Shown: one piece after another, positions 45,316-54,022 of the stretch
Layout of the letters: each line of letters begins with the position of its first letter
Position numbering within the stretch: the first letter of the stretch is position 1
Notes under the pieces: generated by a model
Told to the model about the DNA's origin: nothing
Database searches by the model: none
What the model saw: only the letters and a program-made list of their open reading frames with translations
Position numbers and translations under genes: made by a program
DNA from: CAYWVO01 sp964461835
GTDB lineage: Bacteria > Zixibacteria > MSB-5A5 > WJJR01 > JAJRUJ01
Direction of reading: 5' to 3'
Assembly: GCA_964461835.1 (NCBI GenBank)
Contig: CAYWVO010000012.1
Span: forward strand, 11,012-75,011
DNA: 64,000 nucleotides

Positions 45316-47295
45316 CTAAAATCCGAATTCTTCATTGCGACCATCGGACGCAGCAGGATCACTGCTCCCGGCGACAAGATGTCCACTTGGTTGAGAGTAG
45401 CGGCGAGATTGGTGGCACGTCCCGCATTCCGCCAGATGCGCGTGATCGGCGGTATCCTGCTTCTGCTGATGGCAGGGAATGCAGATGCGGTGCATCGCCA
45501 CACCGAATGAGGAGGCATACATCAAATTGACCGTGCTGTCCGGCTGTCCGATCAACCACATATCCTCTTGGTGGCAGGAGTAACACGTGTGGGCGTTCTG
45601 CCCGGTCTTAGGTCCCGGCGCGGGATGGCATTCTCGACATGAATGATTTTCCGGATGCAAGCCGGAAACATCCGCTGTTTCCGCTACCGCTGCAATATGG
45701 AACGTGTGATCGAAAATTTTCGTGGGATAGGCCATGTGACGATGACAGCGCGAACACGGCGTGGATCGGTCATGAGGCAGTGATACATGATGACAATGCG
45801 CGCAGGCGGTATCGCCCCCCAGCCGCCGTTGGTGGTCTTTGTGGGCGAAAATGGTGGCTACGCCGCCCCGATCACCGTCGATCAGCAAGGTATCCCGTTG
45901 GACATCCAACCCAAATGCCGGCTGAATTGGTGTTTCGCCATCATATGGATTTTGATAGCCGGGATACAGTATCGCCCAACTGAATGGAACCGTGAAGACT
46001 GCAATCAACGTAACCCGGCGCAAACCATCGGTGAATACCGTGTGCCAGACATGGGAAATCTTGTCGAACGAGGGCACAAACATCCTGACCAAGCTACGTC
46101 GGTCGCGGGAAAACTCCGTCATAATCGGCAGGTTTTCCACCGCGAACATGAAGATCAACCCGGCGGCGGCCACCACGCCGACACATAATACCCACTCGAT
46201 CAGGGACGGGAAATAAACTGTGCCCGCATCACGAAAATACCCAAAGATGCCCACCGACAGTCGGTTGAGCGCTAACCCGGAGGCCGCAGCAAACGAAGTC
46301 CAGCCAAGGCCACTCGGTGAACGACGAACGCGCGGAATGCTCATCAAAACGACCGGGAGGATTGCGGTGAGTCCCAATTCTGCCAGATAGAGCCAACTTT
46401 CCCACGTCCCGGCGATGAGTGTACCCCAAGCGCCGGTGCGGAACAGATCAAAAATCTTCAGGCCGAGATACACCCCCAGTACGCCCGCAGCAATGGAGGC
46501 CAGGGAGCTCAGCATCGGCATCTCTTTCCCTGGCACTCGCTTGGGCTTTCGCTCGGCATCTTGCGGGTTGATCACACAGGCAGTGCTCTCCGACACTGGA
46601 CCGAACACGGAGACAGGATCGTACAGTCGCGCATACAAGATTTTAATCAGGATGATGGTCATCATCCCGGCGCCCATCGCAGAAATAATGAATAACAACG
46701 GCAGCAACGAAGTGTACCACAATGGATGCAACCGTTGCGGGGTAACCAGGAACAGCGAACCCAGCGAGGAATGGTGCAAGCCGGATAAAGAGATCCCAAA
46801 GACCACGATGCCAAAGGCAATTCCCTCCAGCCAGTGGAATATTTTACTGCTCCCCCACCGTTGGCCAACCGTGGGCACAATTTCCAGCATCGTAACCGTG
46901 AAATACAGCGCAACACACCAAAAGACTTCGAAGAGAAAGGAATTTTCATTCCACATCACAAAGGGATGCCAGAACCGATGCGGTAGCCCGATATCAAACA
47001 GCAGCGCAAACAGCGAGGATCCATAGCCCAGGAACGCCACCAGGACCGCCATTCGGACCAGCGGCTTAAAACGTTTCAGTTGCAGAACATAGACGAGAAT
47101 GCCCAACGTAAAGCCACCCGTGGAGAGCGCCACGCCGGCGACCATATTGAGGATTTTCCAAAGTCCCCACGGTACATCATCGCTGAGATTCGTGGTCGCG
47201 CCAAGCCCAAACCACAACCGGAAAATGGCGGCGAAGAGTCCCCAAAACACCAAAAACCAGAGGATATCTTTGATTAATCGTCGTCTGCCTTCCAT
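45316..47295 (-). CDS. NrfD/HmcC-like quinone membrane protein fused to a hexaheme cytochrome c
   Basis: 659 aa. Residues 1-~430 are a polytopic NrfD/PsrC-family membrane protein ('GGFTLGILVYVLQL', 'LLFDIGLPHRFWHPF', 'WNENSFLFEVFWCVALYF', 'GISLSGLHHSSLGSLFLV'), the quinone-reacting subunit type of Hmc, Dsr and Qrc complexes. From ~465 to the end there are six CxxCH heme sites (CAHCH, CSRCH, CRECH, CYSCH, CIPCH, CGTCH). In Hmc complexes these two parts are separate proteins, so the fusion is unusual. The cytochrome part should face the periplasm. It overlaps the ferredoxin gene by 22 bases and is the last gene of the operon. Confidence 0.87.
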   Translation of the reverse strand: MEGRRRLIKDILWFLVFWGLFAAIFRLWFGLGATTNLSDDVPWGLWKILNMVAGVALSTGGFTLGILVYVLQLKRFKPLVRMAVLVAFLGYGSSLFALLFDIGLPHRFWHPFVMWNENSFLFEVFWCVALYFTVTMLEIVPTVGQRWGSSKIFHWLEGIAFGIVVFGISLSGLHHSSLGSLFLVTPQRLHPLWYTSLLPLLFIISAMGAGMMTIILIKILYARLYDPVSVFGPVSESTACVINPQDAERKPKRVPGKEMPMLSSLASIAAGVLGVYLGLKIFDLFRTGAWGTLIAGTWESWLYLAELGLTAILPVVLMSIPRVRRSPSGLGWTSFAAASGLALNRLSVGIFGYFRDAGTVYFPSLIEWVLCVGVVAAAGLIFMFAVENLPIMTEFSRDRRSLVRMFVPSFDKISHVWHTVFTDGLRRVTLIAVFTVPFSWAILYPGYQNPYDGETPIQPAFGLDVQRDTLLIDGDRGGVATIFAHKDHQRRLGGDTACAHCHHVSLPHDRSTPCSRCHRHMAYPTKIFDHTFHIAAVAETADVSGLHPENHSCRECHPAPGPKTGQNAHTCYSCHQEDMWLIGQPDSTVNLMYASSFGVAMHRICIPCHQQKQDTADHAHLAECGTCHQSRRYSQPSGHLVAGSSDPAASDGRNEEFGF

Positions 47296-48086
47296 TCCGC
47301 CGGATCCTTCTCTTTGTGCTCTTGCTGTGACCGATTAGTTGACTGTTTCTCCCGGTCGATGGTCATGCGCCGTCGAATAATCCAGTTGACCCCCAACAGG
47401 CCGGCAGCCACGGTCAAGCCGATAAAGGGAGTTTTGTGTACGAGTGGCTCGGTAAGTGATGGAATCGGCGGTTGGTCTTGTTCCGGCCACCCCAAGGCAC
47501 TCAGGTCAACGTCAGAAATATAAAGAACCGACGTACCGCCAAACTCATGTTCTCCCCAGATGTGCTGCTGATATGTATGTGGTTCGGTGCGCAGTCGACT
47601 CTTGGCTTGTTTGAGCAACGTGCGCCGATTGCCATACACCAGCGCCTGGTTAGGGCAGGTAGCCACGCAGGCCGGCGGTAGATCGTCCTCCAGCCGTTCA
47701 AAGCACATAGCGCACTTCCTGACCAGCGGTGTAGTAGAACCCCATTCATACCGCGGAATATGAAATGGGCAGGCCAGCATACAGTAGCGACAGCCAATGC
47801 ATTTATCGGGATCATACACCACCGGTCCCTCCGGCGATTTGGTCATGCCCCCGACCAGGCACGCCGAGACGCAACTCGGCTCCAGGCAATGCATGCAGCT
47901 TTTGCGCGCAAATCGGCCGTCTGCAACCAGCACCAAGGAAAGAAATCGATTATCGGAAAGACCGTCCCGGGAAGTCAGGCGATCGAGATCGGCTTTGTCT
48001 TGATCCAGGTTGTTCGCCGTAATGCAGGCGGCGACGCATTTCTCACAACCGGTGCATTTGGTGACATCGACCAGGATTGCTTGCAC
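47274..48086 (-). CDS. HmcB/DsrO-like iron-sulfur protein with C-terminal membrane anchor
   Basis: 270 aa; GTG start overlapping the upstream stop (TAGTG). Four [4Fe-4S] binding motifs in the order typical of the PsrB/HmcB family: 'CTGCEKCVAACITANN', 'CMHCLEPSCVSACLVG', 'CIGCRYCMLACPFHIP' and 'CAMCFE...CVATCPNQAL'. A single membrane helix lies near residues ~215-235 ('PFIGLTVAAGLLGVNWII'), followed by a hydrophilic tail. There is no Tat or Sec signal at the N-terminus, although periplasmic relatives such as HybA and DsrO have one; as written the clusters would be cytoplasmic. It is the electron relay between the NrfD-like and HmcF-like subunits. Confidence 0.87.
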   Translation of the reverse strand: MQAILVDVTKCTGCEKCVAACITANNLDQDKADLDRLTSRDGLSDNRFLSLVLVADGRFARKSCMHCLEPSCVSACLVGGMTKSPEGPVVYDPDKCIGCRYCMLACPFHIPRYEWGSTTPLVRKCAMCFERLEDDLPPACVATCPNQALVYGNRRTLLKQAKSRLRTEPHTYQQHIWGEHEFGGTSVLYISDVDLSALGWPEQDQPPIPSLTEPLVHKTPFIGLTVAAGLLGVNWIIRRRMTIDREKQSTNRSQQEHKEKDPAEWKADDD

Positions 48087-48784
48087 TAGACCCGTGCCTC
48101 CTTCCCGAACAACGCCTCGGCAACCTTATCGCCCGCGCCGGGTCGCAATTGCCAGTGAACCGCCGAAATGCGATCGAAGAAATACAATACGATGTGGGCC
48201 AGCTTCGTGAACGGAATCAACACGAACAGGACCTCGGCGCTTAACAGGTGGATCAAAAACATCGCGTTCCACGGCAACGGATTGGCCGACGGATGGGCTG
48301 CCAGGTACCCTGAGGCAAACGGCAGGAGCACCATAATCAGAAGAATGTAGTCGATCGGCCGGCTCATGGCGCGAATCCGCCTGATGAACATCCGGTGCCC
48401 CACCAACACAATCAGGCAGCCGATGGTGCCCAACGTTAACCAGTCGGCCAGGTCCTGCCCGATAGCCGGCAGGTTGACCCCGAGGAATTCCTCCCACAAG
48501 ACGATATGAGCCGCCAGAAAAATCGGTACGATCAGGATACCGATATGGAACAGGAACGACACCGTGGAAAAAACCCGCGTGCCGCGAATAAAATGCTTGA
48601 AGGGAACAGCCCACGTGACCGTTTCTTTAATAATGTCCCGCCAGGGAGCATTCCGCAGGCGTCGCCCTTTATGCACCAACAGGGTGTACATTTGAATTAT
48701 GACGAGGCGCAACAGGCCCAAGAGCATAATCAAAAAGGTGATGGCAAAGAGTGGGCCTTTGGCGAATTCAATCCATGTGTCCAC
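48086..48784 (-). CDS. NarI/HmcE-like cytochrome b membrane subunit
   Basis: 232 aa; GTG start with GAGGG upstream. Five transmembrane helices with histidines placed for b-type heme binding ('FKHFIRGTRVFSTVSFLFHIGIL', read as two parts, and 'FLIHLLSAEVLFVLIPFTKLAHIVL'). This is the nitrate reductase gamma/HmcE/DsrM fold that passes electrons between the quinone pool and the cytoplasmic HmcF-like subunit. It sits between the HmcF-like gene (49 bases upstream) and the ferredoxin gene. Confidence 0.87.
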   Translation of the reverse strand: MDTWIEFAKGPLFAITFLIMLLGLLRLVIIQMYTLLVHKGRRLRNAPWRDIIKETVTWAVPFKHFIRGTRVFSTVSFLFHIGILIVPIFLAAHIVLWEEFLGVNLPAIGQDLADWLTLGTIGCLIVLVGHRMFIRRIRAMSRPIDYILLIMVLLPFASGYLAAHPSANPLPWNAMFLIHLLSAEVLFVLIPFTKLAHIVLYFFDRISAVHWQLRPGAGDKVAEALFGKEARV

Positions 48785-48833
48785 AACCGTTCCCTCAGTC
48801 CGTGATCATCTGTTCGCGTCATTCCGGTCCCGT

Positions 48834-50273
48834 TTACATTTCGAGTAACGCGGCCTCTTCCTTGCGTTCGTCAGCGGATTTTGCGCCGGGAATTTCAATC
48901 GCCCGCAATATGAGGTCATGTAAACCCATGACCTTGCACGGCAACTTGTAGTACTCCACCAGCTCTTTTAACTGTTTTTTGCAATTGGCGCAGGGCGAGA
49001 TAATGATATCGGCCCCAGTCTCGCGAATCTGGTCCGCCTTGACCTTGCCCCCGACCCCCATGCGGAATTCGTGAATCTCATCCACGGAGACCAGGCCGCC
49101 ACCGCCACCACAGCAATAGTTGTCCCGCCCGTGAGGTTCCATCTCAGCAAAGTCCTTCACAAAAGATTTGAGAATGCGCCGGGGCTGTTCGATGATCCAA
49201 CCGGAGCGGGCAATATTGCAGGGATCGTGATACGTCACCCGCTCGGTGACGATATTCGGATTCAGGGTAATTTTCCCCTTTTCGAGACAGTCCAGAGTGT
49301 ATTCCATAAAATTCAGCACCGGCCGGGAGTTCTGACCGCCGAAGACCGGCACGAAATCATGCGCCGAGCGGGAGGCATGCCCGCACTCGCCGATCAGCAA
49401 CGTGTTCCCGCGAAGTCGTTCCGCCTCGCCGACCAATTGCTGAATGATCTTTTCCAGGTGCCAGTCGCTGTAAAAGAGGCCATAATTGATACCGTCATAG
49501 TTGCAGGTGCCGATGGTCCAGCGGTCCCAGTCCCCCGCCGCATACAGGACAATGGCATTCCCCATGAGCGTTTCCGGTTCGAGCAGGTAATCGCTGACGG
49601 CGCAGAAGAAGACATATTCCCGATCGTATTGATCGACGGGAAACGTCAGCCTGAGGCCAAAAGAATCTTCGAGTTCATCGGCCAGGAATTCCAACGTATC
49701 CAGCAGCGCCGCGACCGGAACCTGTGACGTATTATGAGTTTCCCCTTCCAGTTGTTCCCGTGTGCTGACCTGGAGCGCTTTCGGCACAATATTCAGCATG
49801 CTGAGGATGTAGCGTCCCAGCCGGGTCATCAAACCATGATCGACGCCCATCGGACATTCCCGAGTGCAACGACGGCACGCAGTACACCGGTAAAACAGGT
49901 CCAGCATTTCATCGATCATCGGCTCGGTCAGCTCAAAATCATTTCCGAACCGCGCGCGCAGCCAGCCGCCGAGCGTGAAGTACCGCTTGTATACATTTAA
50001 CAGGAGATCTGTTCGGTAGCAGGGGATGTCTCGCGGATCCCCGGTCGCCAGAAACACCGGACACGTCACCGAACACCGATTGCATTTGGCGTTCGAGGTG
50101 CAATATGAGTCGAGCAACGCCCGGTAATCGCTGTACTCCAAAATCGCGGCGAAGGCCTGTAAAAAGCGATCGACACGATTTTCGGTGACCGGGTTTTCAA
50201 TATAGTAGGGATACTGACGGGGTTGTTCCGTCGCAGTTTGTTCGGTTGCGGTAGCTGAGGTTGCTGCTTTCAT
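48834..50273 (-). CDS. HmcF/HdrD-like iron-sulfur protein with CCG domains
   Basis: 479 aa from ATG 50273 (GGAG seven bases upstream). An N-terminal extension rich in Thr/Ala is followed by two [4Fe-4S] motifs ('CNRCSVTCPVFLATGDP', 'CTACRRCTRECPMGVDHG'). The C-terminal half holds two cysteine-rich CCG-type modules ('LIGECGHASRSA', and 'HDPCNIAR' with 'NYCCGGGGG' and 'SPCANCKKQL'), as in heterodisulfide reductase HdrD, HmcF and TmcB. It is a cytoplasmic subunit of the membrane complex and the likely electron acceptor or donor on that side. It is first in the operon hmcF-hmcE-hmcB-hmcC/cyt. Confidence 0.88.
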   Translation of the reverse strand: MKAATSATATEQTATEQPRQYPYYIENPVTENRVDRFLQAFAAILEYSDYRALLDSYCTSNAKCNRCSVTCPVFLATGDPRDIPCYRTDLLLNVYKRYFTLGGWLRARFGNDFELTEPMIDEMLDLFYRCTACRRCTRECPMGVDHGLMTRLGRYILSMLNIVPKALQVSTREQLEGETHNTSQVPVAALLDTLEFLADELEDSFGLRLTFPVDQYDREYVFFCAVSDYLLEPETLMGNAIVLYAAGDWDRWTIGTCNYDGINYGLFYSDWHLEKIIQQLVGEAERLRGNTLLIGECGHASRSAHDFVPVFGGQNSRPVLNFMEYTLDCLEKGKITLNPNIVTERVTYHDPCNIARSGWIIEQPRRILKSFVKDFAEMEPHGRDNYCCGGGGGLVSVDEIHEFRMGVGGKVKADQIRETGADIIISPCANCKKQLKELVEYYKLPCKVMGLHDLILRAIEIPGAKSADERKEEAALLEM

Positions 50274-50513
50274 CTGCTTTCTCCATGCCCGATTTTTAGT
50301 CCGGTTTTTCGAAGTGGCAAAGACTGTACCGAACCGCAATTGCAATTGGCAAAACTGGCTGCCCGGTAATGCAGGATGGATCCTGGGAAGAGAAGATCGT
50401 CAAATCCTTTACTTATTATAGACAATGTGACACTTGATGTGAATGTTACCGGGAATAGTTATGACATGACTGTTTTGGAGATGACACACTGGTCGTTACC
50501 ACCGGGCAATGAT

Positions 50514-50597
50514 TGTTGCAGGTGTTGCAACGAAATGTCGCATCGCAACATCGCATGCAATAGGTTGTACTACATGCGACGCCAATGCTGCGACGCC
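50514..50597. promoter_or_regulatory. Cluster of direct and inverted repeats, putative activator binding sites
   Basis: TGTTGCA occurs twice in tandem (50514-50520, 50523-50529). ATGTCGC-ATC-GCAACAT (50535-50551) is a 17-bp palindrome with one mismatch and has the TGT-N-ACA form common in sigma-54 activator sites. TGCGACGCC occurs twice (50575-50583, 50589-50597). The cluster lies 160-240 bases upstream of the -24/-12 promoter at 50756, the usual distance for an enhancer. The PAS activator at 52557-53870 is the nearest candidate to bind it. Confidence 0.5.
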
Positions 50598-50735
50598 GCT
50601 AGTTAATGTTATGAGCACGGGGTCGCTGAATAACTAGCCGGTGGAACAATACATTCTTCGCATGCGAAATCGCGCGGGTTGGCTATACCGTGAAACCCGA
50701 TATTATCTGCCAACTTGTCAATCAGTTGTGTCTGG

Positions 50736-50754
50736 CCGGTGCTTTGCGCACCGG
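50736..50754. other. Perfect inverted repeat abutting the -24 element
   Basis: CCGGTGC and GCACCGG flank a 5-base loop. The repeat ends one base before the TTGGCAC of the sigma-54 promoter, so a protein bound here could compete with or assist the polymerase. It may equally be a fortuitous stem. Confidence 0.4.
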
Positions 50755-50755
50755 T

Positions 50756-50770
50756 TGGCACAACGATTGC
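50756..50770 (+). promoter_or_regulatory. Sigma-54 (-24/-12) promoter
   Basis: TGGCAC, five bases, TTGC: exact match to the core sigma-54 consensus in sequence and spacing. The expected start point is near 50782, followed by GGAGG at 50791 and the ATG at 50801. This is the best promoter in the window and implies nitrogen-, redox- or substrate-responsive control by an AAA+ activator of the gene pair downstream. Confidence 0.75.
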
Positions 50771-50800
50771 CAATTCATACGACAGAACAAGGAGGATGCC

Positions 50801-51811
50801 ATGAGGATCTGCGTTCCCCTGTTAGGAGAACGTGTCGCACCGCGCTGGAGTATCGCCGATGTCGCGCTGTTCCTCACGATCCGTCGGGCTCAGATTACCG
50901 CGCGCGCGCACCTGCCGGTAACCGGCATCACCTGGTCGAAGTTTTTGCGCATCCTGATGGATCGGGATGTCGATACGCTGGTCTGCGGCGGCATTACCTT
51001 TGAAGATCGCGAGGCAGTGCAGCAACGCGGTATCGAGGTGATTCATAATGTTGCCGGGACTGCGGAAGAAGTAGTGGCCGCGCTCTGCCACGGTACGCTC
51101 AGCCCGGGATTCGGCATCATGTCCGATCGAAGCAGACAACAAGCGGCGGCAAAATCCTCTCCACAAACCGAGATAGCGGCATCTCCGAGTTCATCCACGC
51201 TGGAACCACCTCTGGACTGTTTGGCCTGTTCCGACCGACGATGTTGCCATGGCGAGCCTTGTCAACCCAAGGCAGTACGGCGAATTCGCCGTCCGGATAC
51301 GCTGACGCGACACGTTCTGGAATCAGCGCAGGACGTTATCGCCGAGAACGAACGGAAACTCTGTCGCATTGCGGAACTGGTGTATTTCTGCCTCGGGATG
51401 AAGTACCGGAAAATTGGCATTGCGTTCTGTATCGAATTATTCGAACCCACGGAAATCCTGGCCGGTGTCCTCCGCAGGTTTTTCGAGGTGTACCCGGTGT
51501 GCTGCAAAGTGGGCGGGATGATCATGAGAGATCCCTACGCAACGGACGAACACTCCGTGACCACCGGACCGTCGTCGCACCTGTCCTGTAATCCGCTGGC
51601 GCAGGCGGAGATTCTCAACAACATCGGGACCGATGTAAACCTCATCGTTGGGCTTTGTATCGGCGTCGATAGCGTATTCACCGAGGCGAGCAACGCGCCG
51701 GTGACAACACTGTTTGTAAAAGACAAGTCGTTGGCGAACAATCCCATCGGCGCCCTCTACTCGGATTACTACCTCAAGGAGGTGACCCAGGCGACAATCC
51801 CCGTTGGCTAG
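50801..51811 (+). CDS. FeMo-co-binding (NifX-like) domain fused to DUF1847
   Basis: 336 aa; GGAGG before the ATG. Residues 1-~105 match the dinitrogenase iron-molybdenum cofactor-binding family ('MRICVPLLGERVAPRWSIAD', 'DTLVCGGITFEDREAVQQRG'). A variable linker follows. Residues ~138-336 are DUF1847, a cysteine-rich presumed metal-binding domain: 'LDCLACSDRRCCHGEPC', 'YRKIGIAFCIELFEP', 'VCCKVGGMI', 'CNPLAQAEILNNIGTDVN', 'GLCIGVDSVF', 'APVTTLFVKDKS'. The two domains are normally separate proteins. The reaction is unknown; a metal-cluster or cofactor-handling protein is plausible. It is controlled by the sigma-54 promoter at 50756. Confidence 0.85.
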   Translation: MRICVPLLGERVAPRWSIADVALFLTIRRAQITARAHLPVTGITWSKFLRILMDRDVDTLVCGGITFEDREAVQQRGIEVIHNVAGTAEEVVAALCHGTLSPGFGIMSDRSRQQAAAKSSPQTEIAASPSSSTLEPPLDCLACSDRRCCHGEPCQPKAVRRIRRPDTLTRHVLESAQDVIAENERKLCRIAELVYFCLGMKYRKIGIAFCIELFEPTEILAGVLRRFFEVYPVCCKVGGMIMRDPYATDEHSVTTGPSSHLSCNPLAQAEILNNIGTDVNLIVGLCIGVDSVFTEASNAPVTTLFVKDKSLANNPIGALYSDYYLKEVTQATIPVG

Positions 51812-51876
51812 GGAGGTACCGCGGGAGTGATATTTGAAATGGAAAAGAGAACTTGACCATAGAAGGTGGAGGAATC

Positions 51877-52398
51877 ATGGCTATTCCAACATTACGGGCG
51901 GTCGGCTTTTGCGCCCATTACTCCAAGCAAGGGGACTGGGCCTTCGACTATGCCCTGCGGCTATCGTGTCTGCACCAGTTGCAACTCAACGTGTTTCATT
52001 TCCTCAGCGATCCATACGACCCCGAAGACACGTTGTCTGATCAACTGACGGCGAAAGAGAAAGCCGCTCTGGCAATCGAGCGCGAACGCGAGTTGCGGCT
52101 CTACTATGACCAGCGGGCCGGCGATTATCTGGACGTCGGTTTCCGTCTCTGTGAGGATAACGAATGGACCGAACTGCATCGGTGCCTGGTCATCCGGGAG
52201 TTCCAGGTACTCGTCCTGGGGTATACTGAGCGTGGGGTCACCTTTGCCGGCCGGCCCATCGAGACATTTGCTGACAGTTTCGTCTGCCCTGTCGTGTTGG
52301 TCGGGCCGGATAATCCGGATCAGTACTATCTGAACAGTCGAGCGGATCTCATCGCGGATAATCTCGGCCTCCGTCACGGCGTGTGGCAGAAAATTTGA
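51877..52398 (+). CDS. Universal stress protein-like protein
   Basis: 173 aa from ATG 51877 (GGAGG four to five bases upstream). The pattern resembles the UspA fold: an N-terminal strand and helix ('RAVGFCAHYSKQGDWAFDYAL'), 'LNVFHFLSDPY', a long charged helix, and C-terminal strands 'VLVLGYTERG' and 'CPVVLVGPDNPDQYY'. The canonical ATP-binding G-2x-G-9x-G(S/T) motif is not visible, so nucleotide binding is doubtful. It lies 65 bases after the DUF1847 fusion gene and is likely cotranscribed with it. Confidence 0.55.
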   Translation: MAIPTLRAVGFCAHYSKQGDWAFDYALRLSCLHQLQLNVFHFLSDPYDPEDTLSDQLTAKEKAALAIERERELRLYYDQRAGDYLDVGFRLCEDNEWTELHRCLVIREFQVLVLGYTERGVTFAGRPIETFADSFVCPVVLVGPDNPDQYYLNSRADLIADNLGLRHGVWQKI

Positions 52399-52556
52399 CA
52401 GCTGGTCGTACATCCGCAATGGCAAAAATGGCTCACTTGATGGTTTCATCGGCTGAGGGAACTACCCGGAGGGCGGGCCGGTGCCGTATAATCTAACGAG
52501 GGGCAGATTTTCTGTATCTGTGCCAACGCGTTAACCGATTGATGTAAGGAACCGGT

Positions 52557-53870
52557 ATGCACCCCAAGTTGAGCGAACTTATTTTCAACAGCATCAGTGA
52601 TGGTGTGTTTACCGTGGACAAAAACTGCATCATCACCTCCTTCAATCGTGCCGCCGAACAGATTACCGGTTTCGAGGCGTCGGAGGCCGTGGGCAAGCAC
52701 TGCTTTGATATTTTCCGCACGGAACTCTGTCATAAACGCTGTGCGCTGAAAGACACGCTCAAGACCCATGAGCCGATCGAGAATGCCCGGTTGACCATCA
52801 TCACGCGCGAGGGATGCGAGTTGCCGATTAAAGTCACCACCACCATGCTTAAAGATGAGGCCGGTAACCTGATCGGGGCGGTGGAGTTTTTCCGGGATAT
52901 CACCGAAATCGAGCAATTGCAGCGGCGTCTGGATGAAAAGCGCGCGCTGGATAATATCGTCAGCGTTAATCCTGAAATGCAGCAGCTGATTGGGTTGTTG
53001 CCAGATGTTGCCGAATCGGAATGTAACGTCCTGATTCAAGGCCCCAGCGGGTGCGGGAAAGAACTCTTGGCGCAAATCATTCATCATTTGAGTCCCCGAA
53101 AGTACGGCCCCTATATTCGCATAAACTGCGCCGCCCTGCCGGCAACACTGTTGGAATCAGAATTATTCGGCTATGAGAAGGGGGCTTTCACCGATGCCAA
53201 GCGTGATAAGCCGGGACAGTTCTGCCTGGCCAATGGGGGAACGCTGTTGTTAGATGAAATCAGTGAGATGGACACCGCCTTACAGGTAAAACTGCTGCGG
53301 GTGCTCAACAACGGCGAATACCAACCATTGGGCTCCAGCAAAACCATGCGGACCGATGCGCGCATCATTGCCGCTACCAACGCAGATTTGCAGGCGGCCA
53401 TCGCCGACGGACGGTTCCGCGAGGATCTGTTTTATCGGATTAATGTCGTCGAGTTGAATATCCCGCCATTGCGCGATCGCCCGGAAGACATCCCGCTGTT
53501 GGTGGACCATTTTATCAGTTTGTTCAAGAAGAAAACGCACAAGGCAATCGATGGTATTTCGCCCGAAGCACTGGCCGTGCTGCGGAAATATGCCTTCCCC
53601 GGCAATGTCCGTGAGCTGGAAAATACCATTGAACATGCGTTCGTGATGTGTCATGGCCGGCAGCTCGACGTGGAACATCTCCCGAATCATATCATTGAGA
53701 ACGGAAAAGGGACCAACGGCATTGTCCCTCAGCGGCGCAATGAAAAAGACGTGATCCTGGAAACCTTACGCCGCCACCGCGGCAATCGCACCCAGGCAGC
53801 GAAAGAACTGGGTGTACACCGGTCTACCCTCTGGCGAAAAATCCAATCGTACGGGATCAATGCGCTGTGA
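52557..53870 (+). CDS. PAS-domain sigma-54-dependent transcriptional activator
   Basis: 437 aa. PAS domain ~5-118 ('SISDGVFTVDKNCIITSFN', 'EAVGKHCFDIFR') with three conserved-looking cysteines C49, C58 and C62 ('TELCHKRCALKDTL'). AAA+ domain with Walker A 'GPSGCGKE' (162-169), GAFTDA (209-214) in place of GAFTGA, and Walker B 'LLLDEISEM'. C-terminal Fis-type HTH ('GNRTQAAKELGVHRSTLWRK'). There is no receiver domain, so it senses a signal directly. It stands at the end of the sigma-54-driven gene pair and probably acts on the repeats at 50514-50597, perhaps also for the Hmc-like operon. Confidence 0.92.
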   Translation: MHPKLSELIFNSISDGVFTVDKNCIITSFNRAAEQITGFEASEAVGKHCFDIFRTELCHKRCALKDTLKTHEPIENARLTIITREGCELPIKVTTTMLKDEAGNLIGAVEFFRDITEIEQLQRRLDEKRALDNIVSVNPEMQQLIGLLPDVAESECNVLIQGPSGCGKELLAQIIHHLSPRKYGPYIRINCAALPATLLESELFGYEKGAFTDAKRDKPGQFCLANGGTLLLDEISEMDTALQVKLLRVLNNGEYQPLGSSKTMRTDARIIAATNADLQAAIADGRFREDLFYRINVVELNIPPLRDRPEDIPLLVDHFISLFKKKTHKAIDGISPEALAVLRKYAFPGNVRELENTIEHAFVMCHGRQLDVEHLPNHIIENGKGTNGIVPQRRNEKDVILETLRRHRGNRTQAAKELGVHRSTLWRKIQSYGINAL

Positions 53871-54022
53871 CTGATCAGCTCACCCGGCATTGGTGTTACC
53901 CGGCCCCGCAGGGCATTGAGTCTCGTCGATTGTCGTACATTACGTCGGATGCGTGGTGGTTTTCAGTGGCGCCCGCTCATGCAGCGTACGATCGATGGTT
54001 CCGATAATCCGGGTGATGGCAG

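Larger units (their letters stand above)
50274..50800. other. Divergent regulatory region between the Hmc-like operon and the FeMo-co/DUF1847 gene
   Basis: About 530 bases without a gene I can support. It holds a repeat cluster (50514-50597), a short stem (50736-50754) and a -24/-12 promoter reading right (50756-50770). For the Hmc-like operon reading left, the nearest -24/-12-like sequence near 50355 has one base too many between GG and GC, so its promoter is not identified. Confidence 0.6.

Noticed and set aside
50345..50375. A -24/-12-like sequence for the Hmc-like operon
   Set aside because: The spacing between GG and GC is 11 instead of 10 and the -24 box is poor.
50641..51003. 120-codon plus-strand frame over the sigma-54 promoter
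   Set aside because: It overlaps the well-supported FeMo-co/DUF1847 gene in another frame and has no support of its own.
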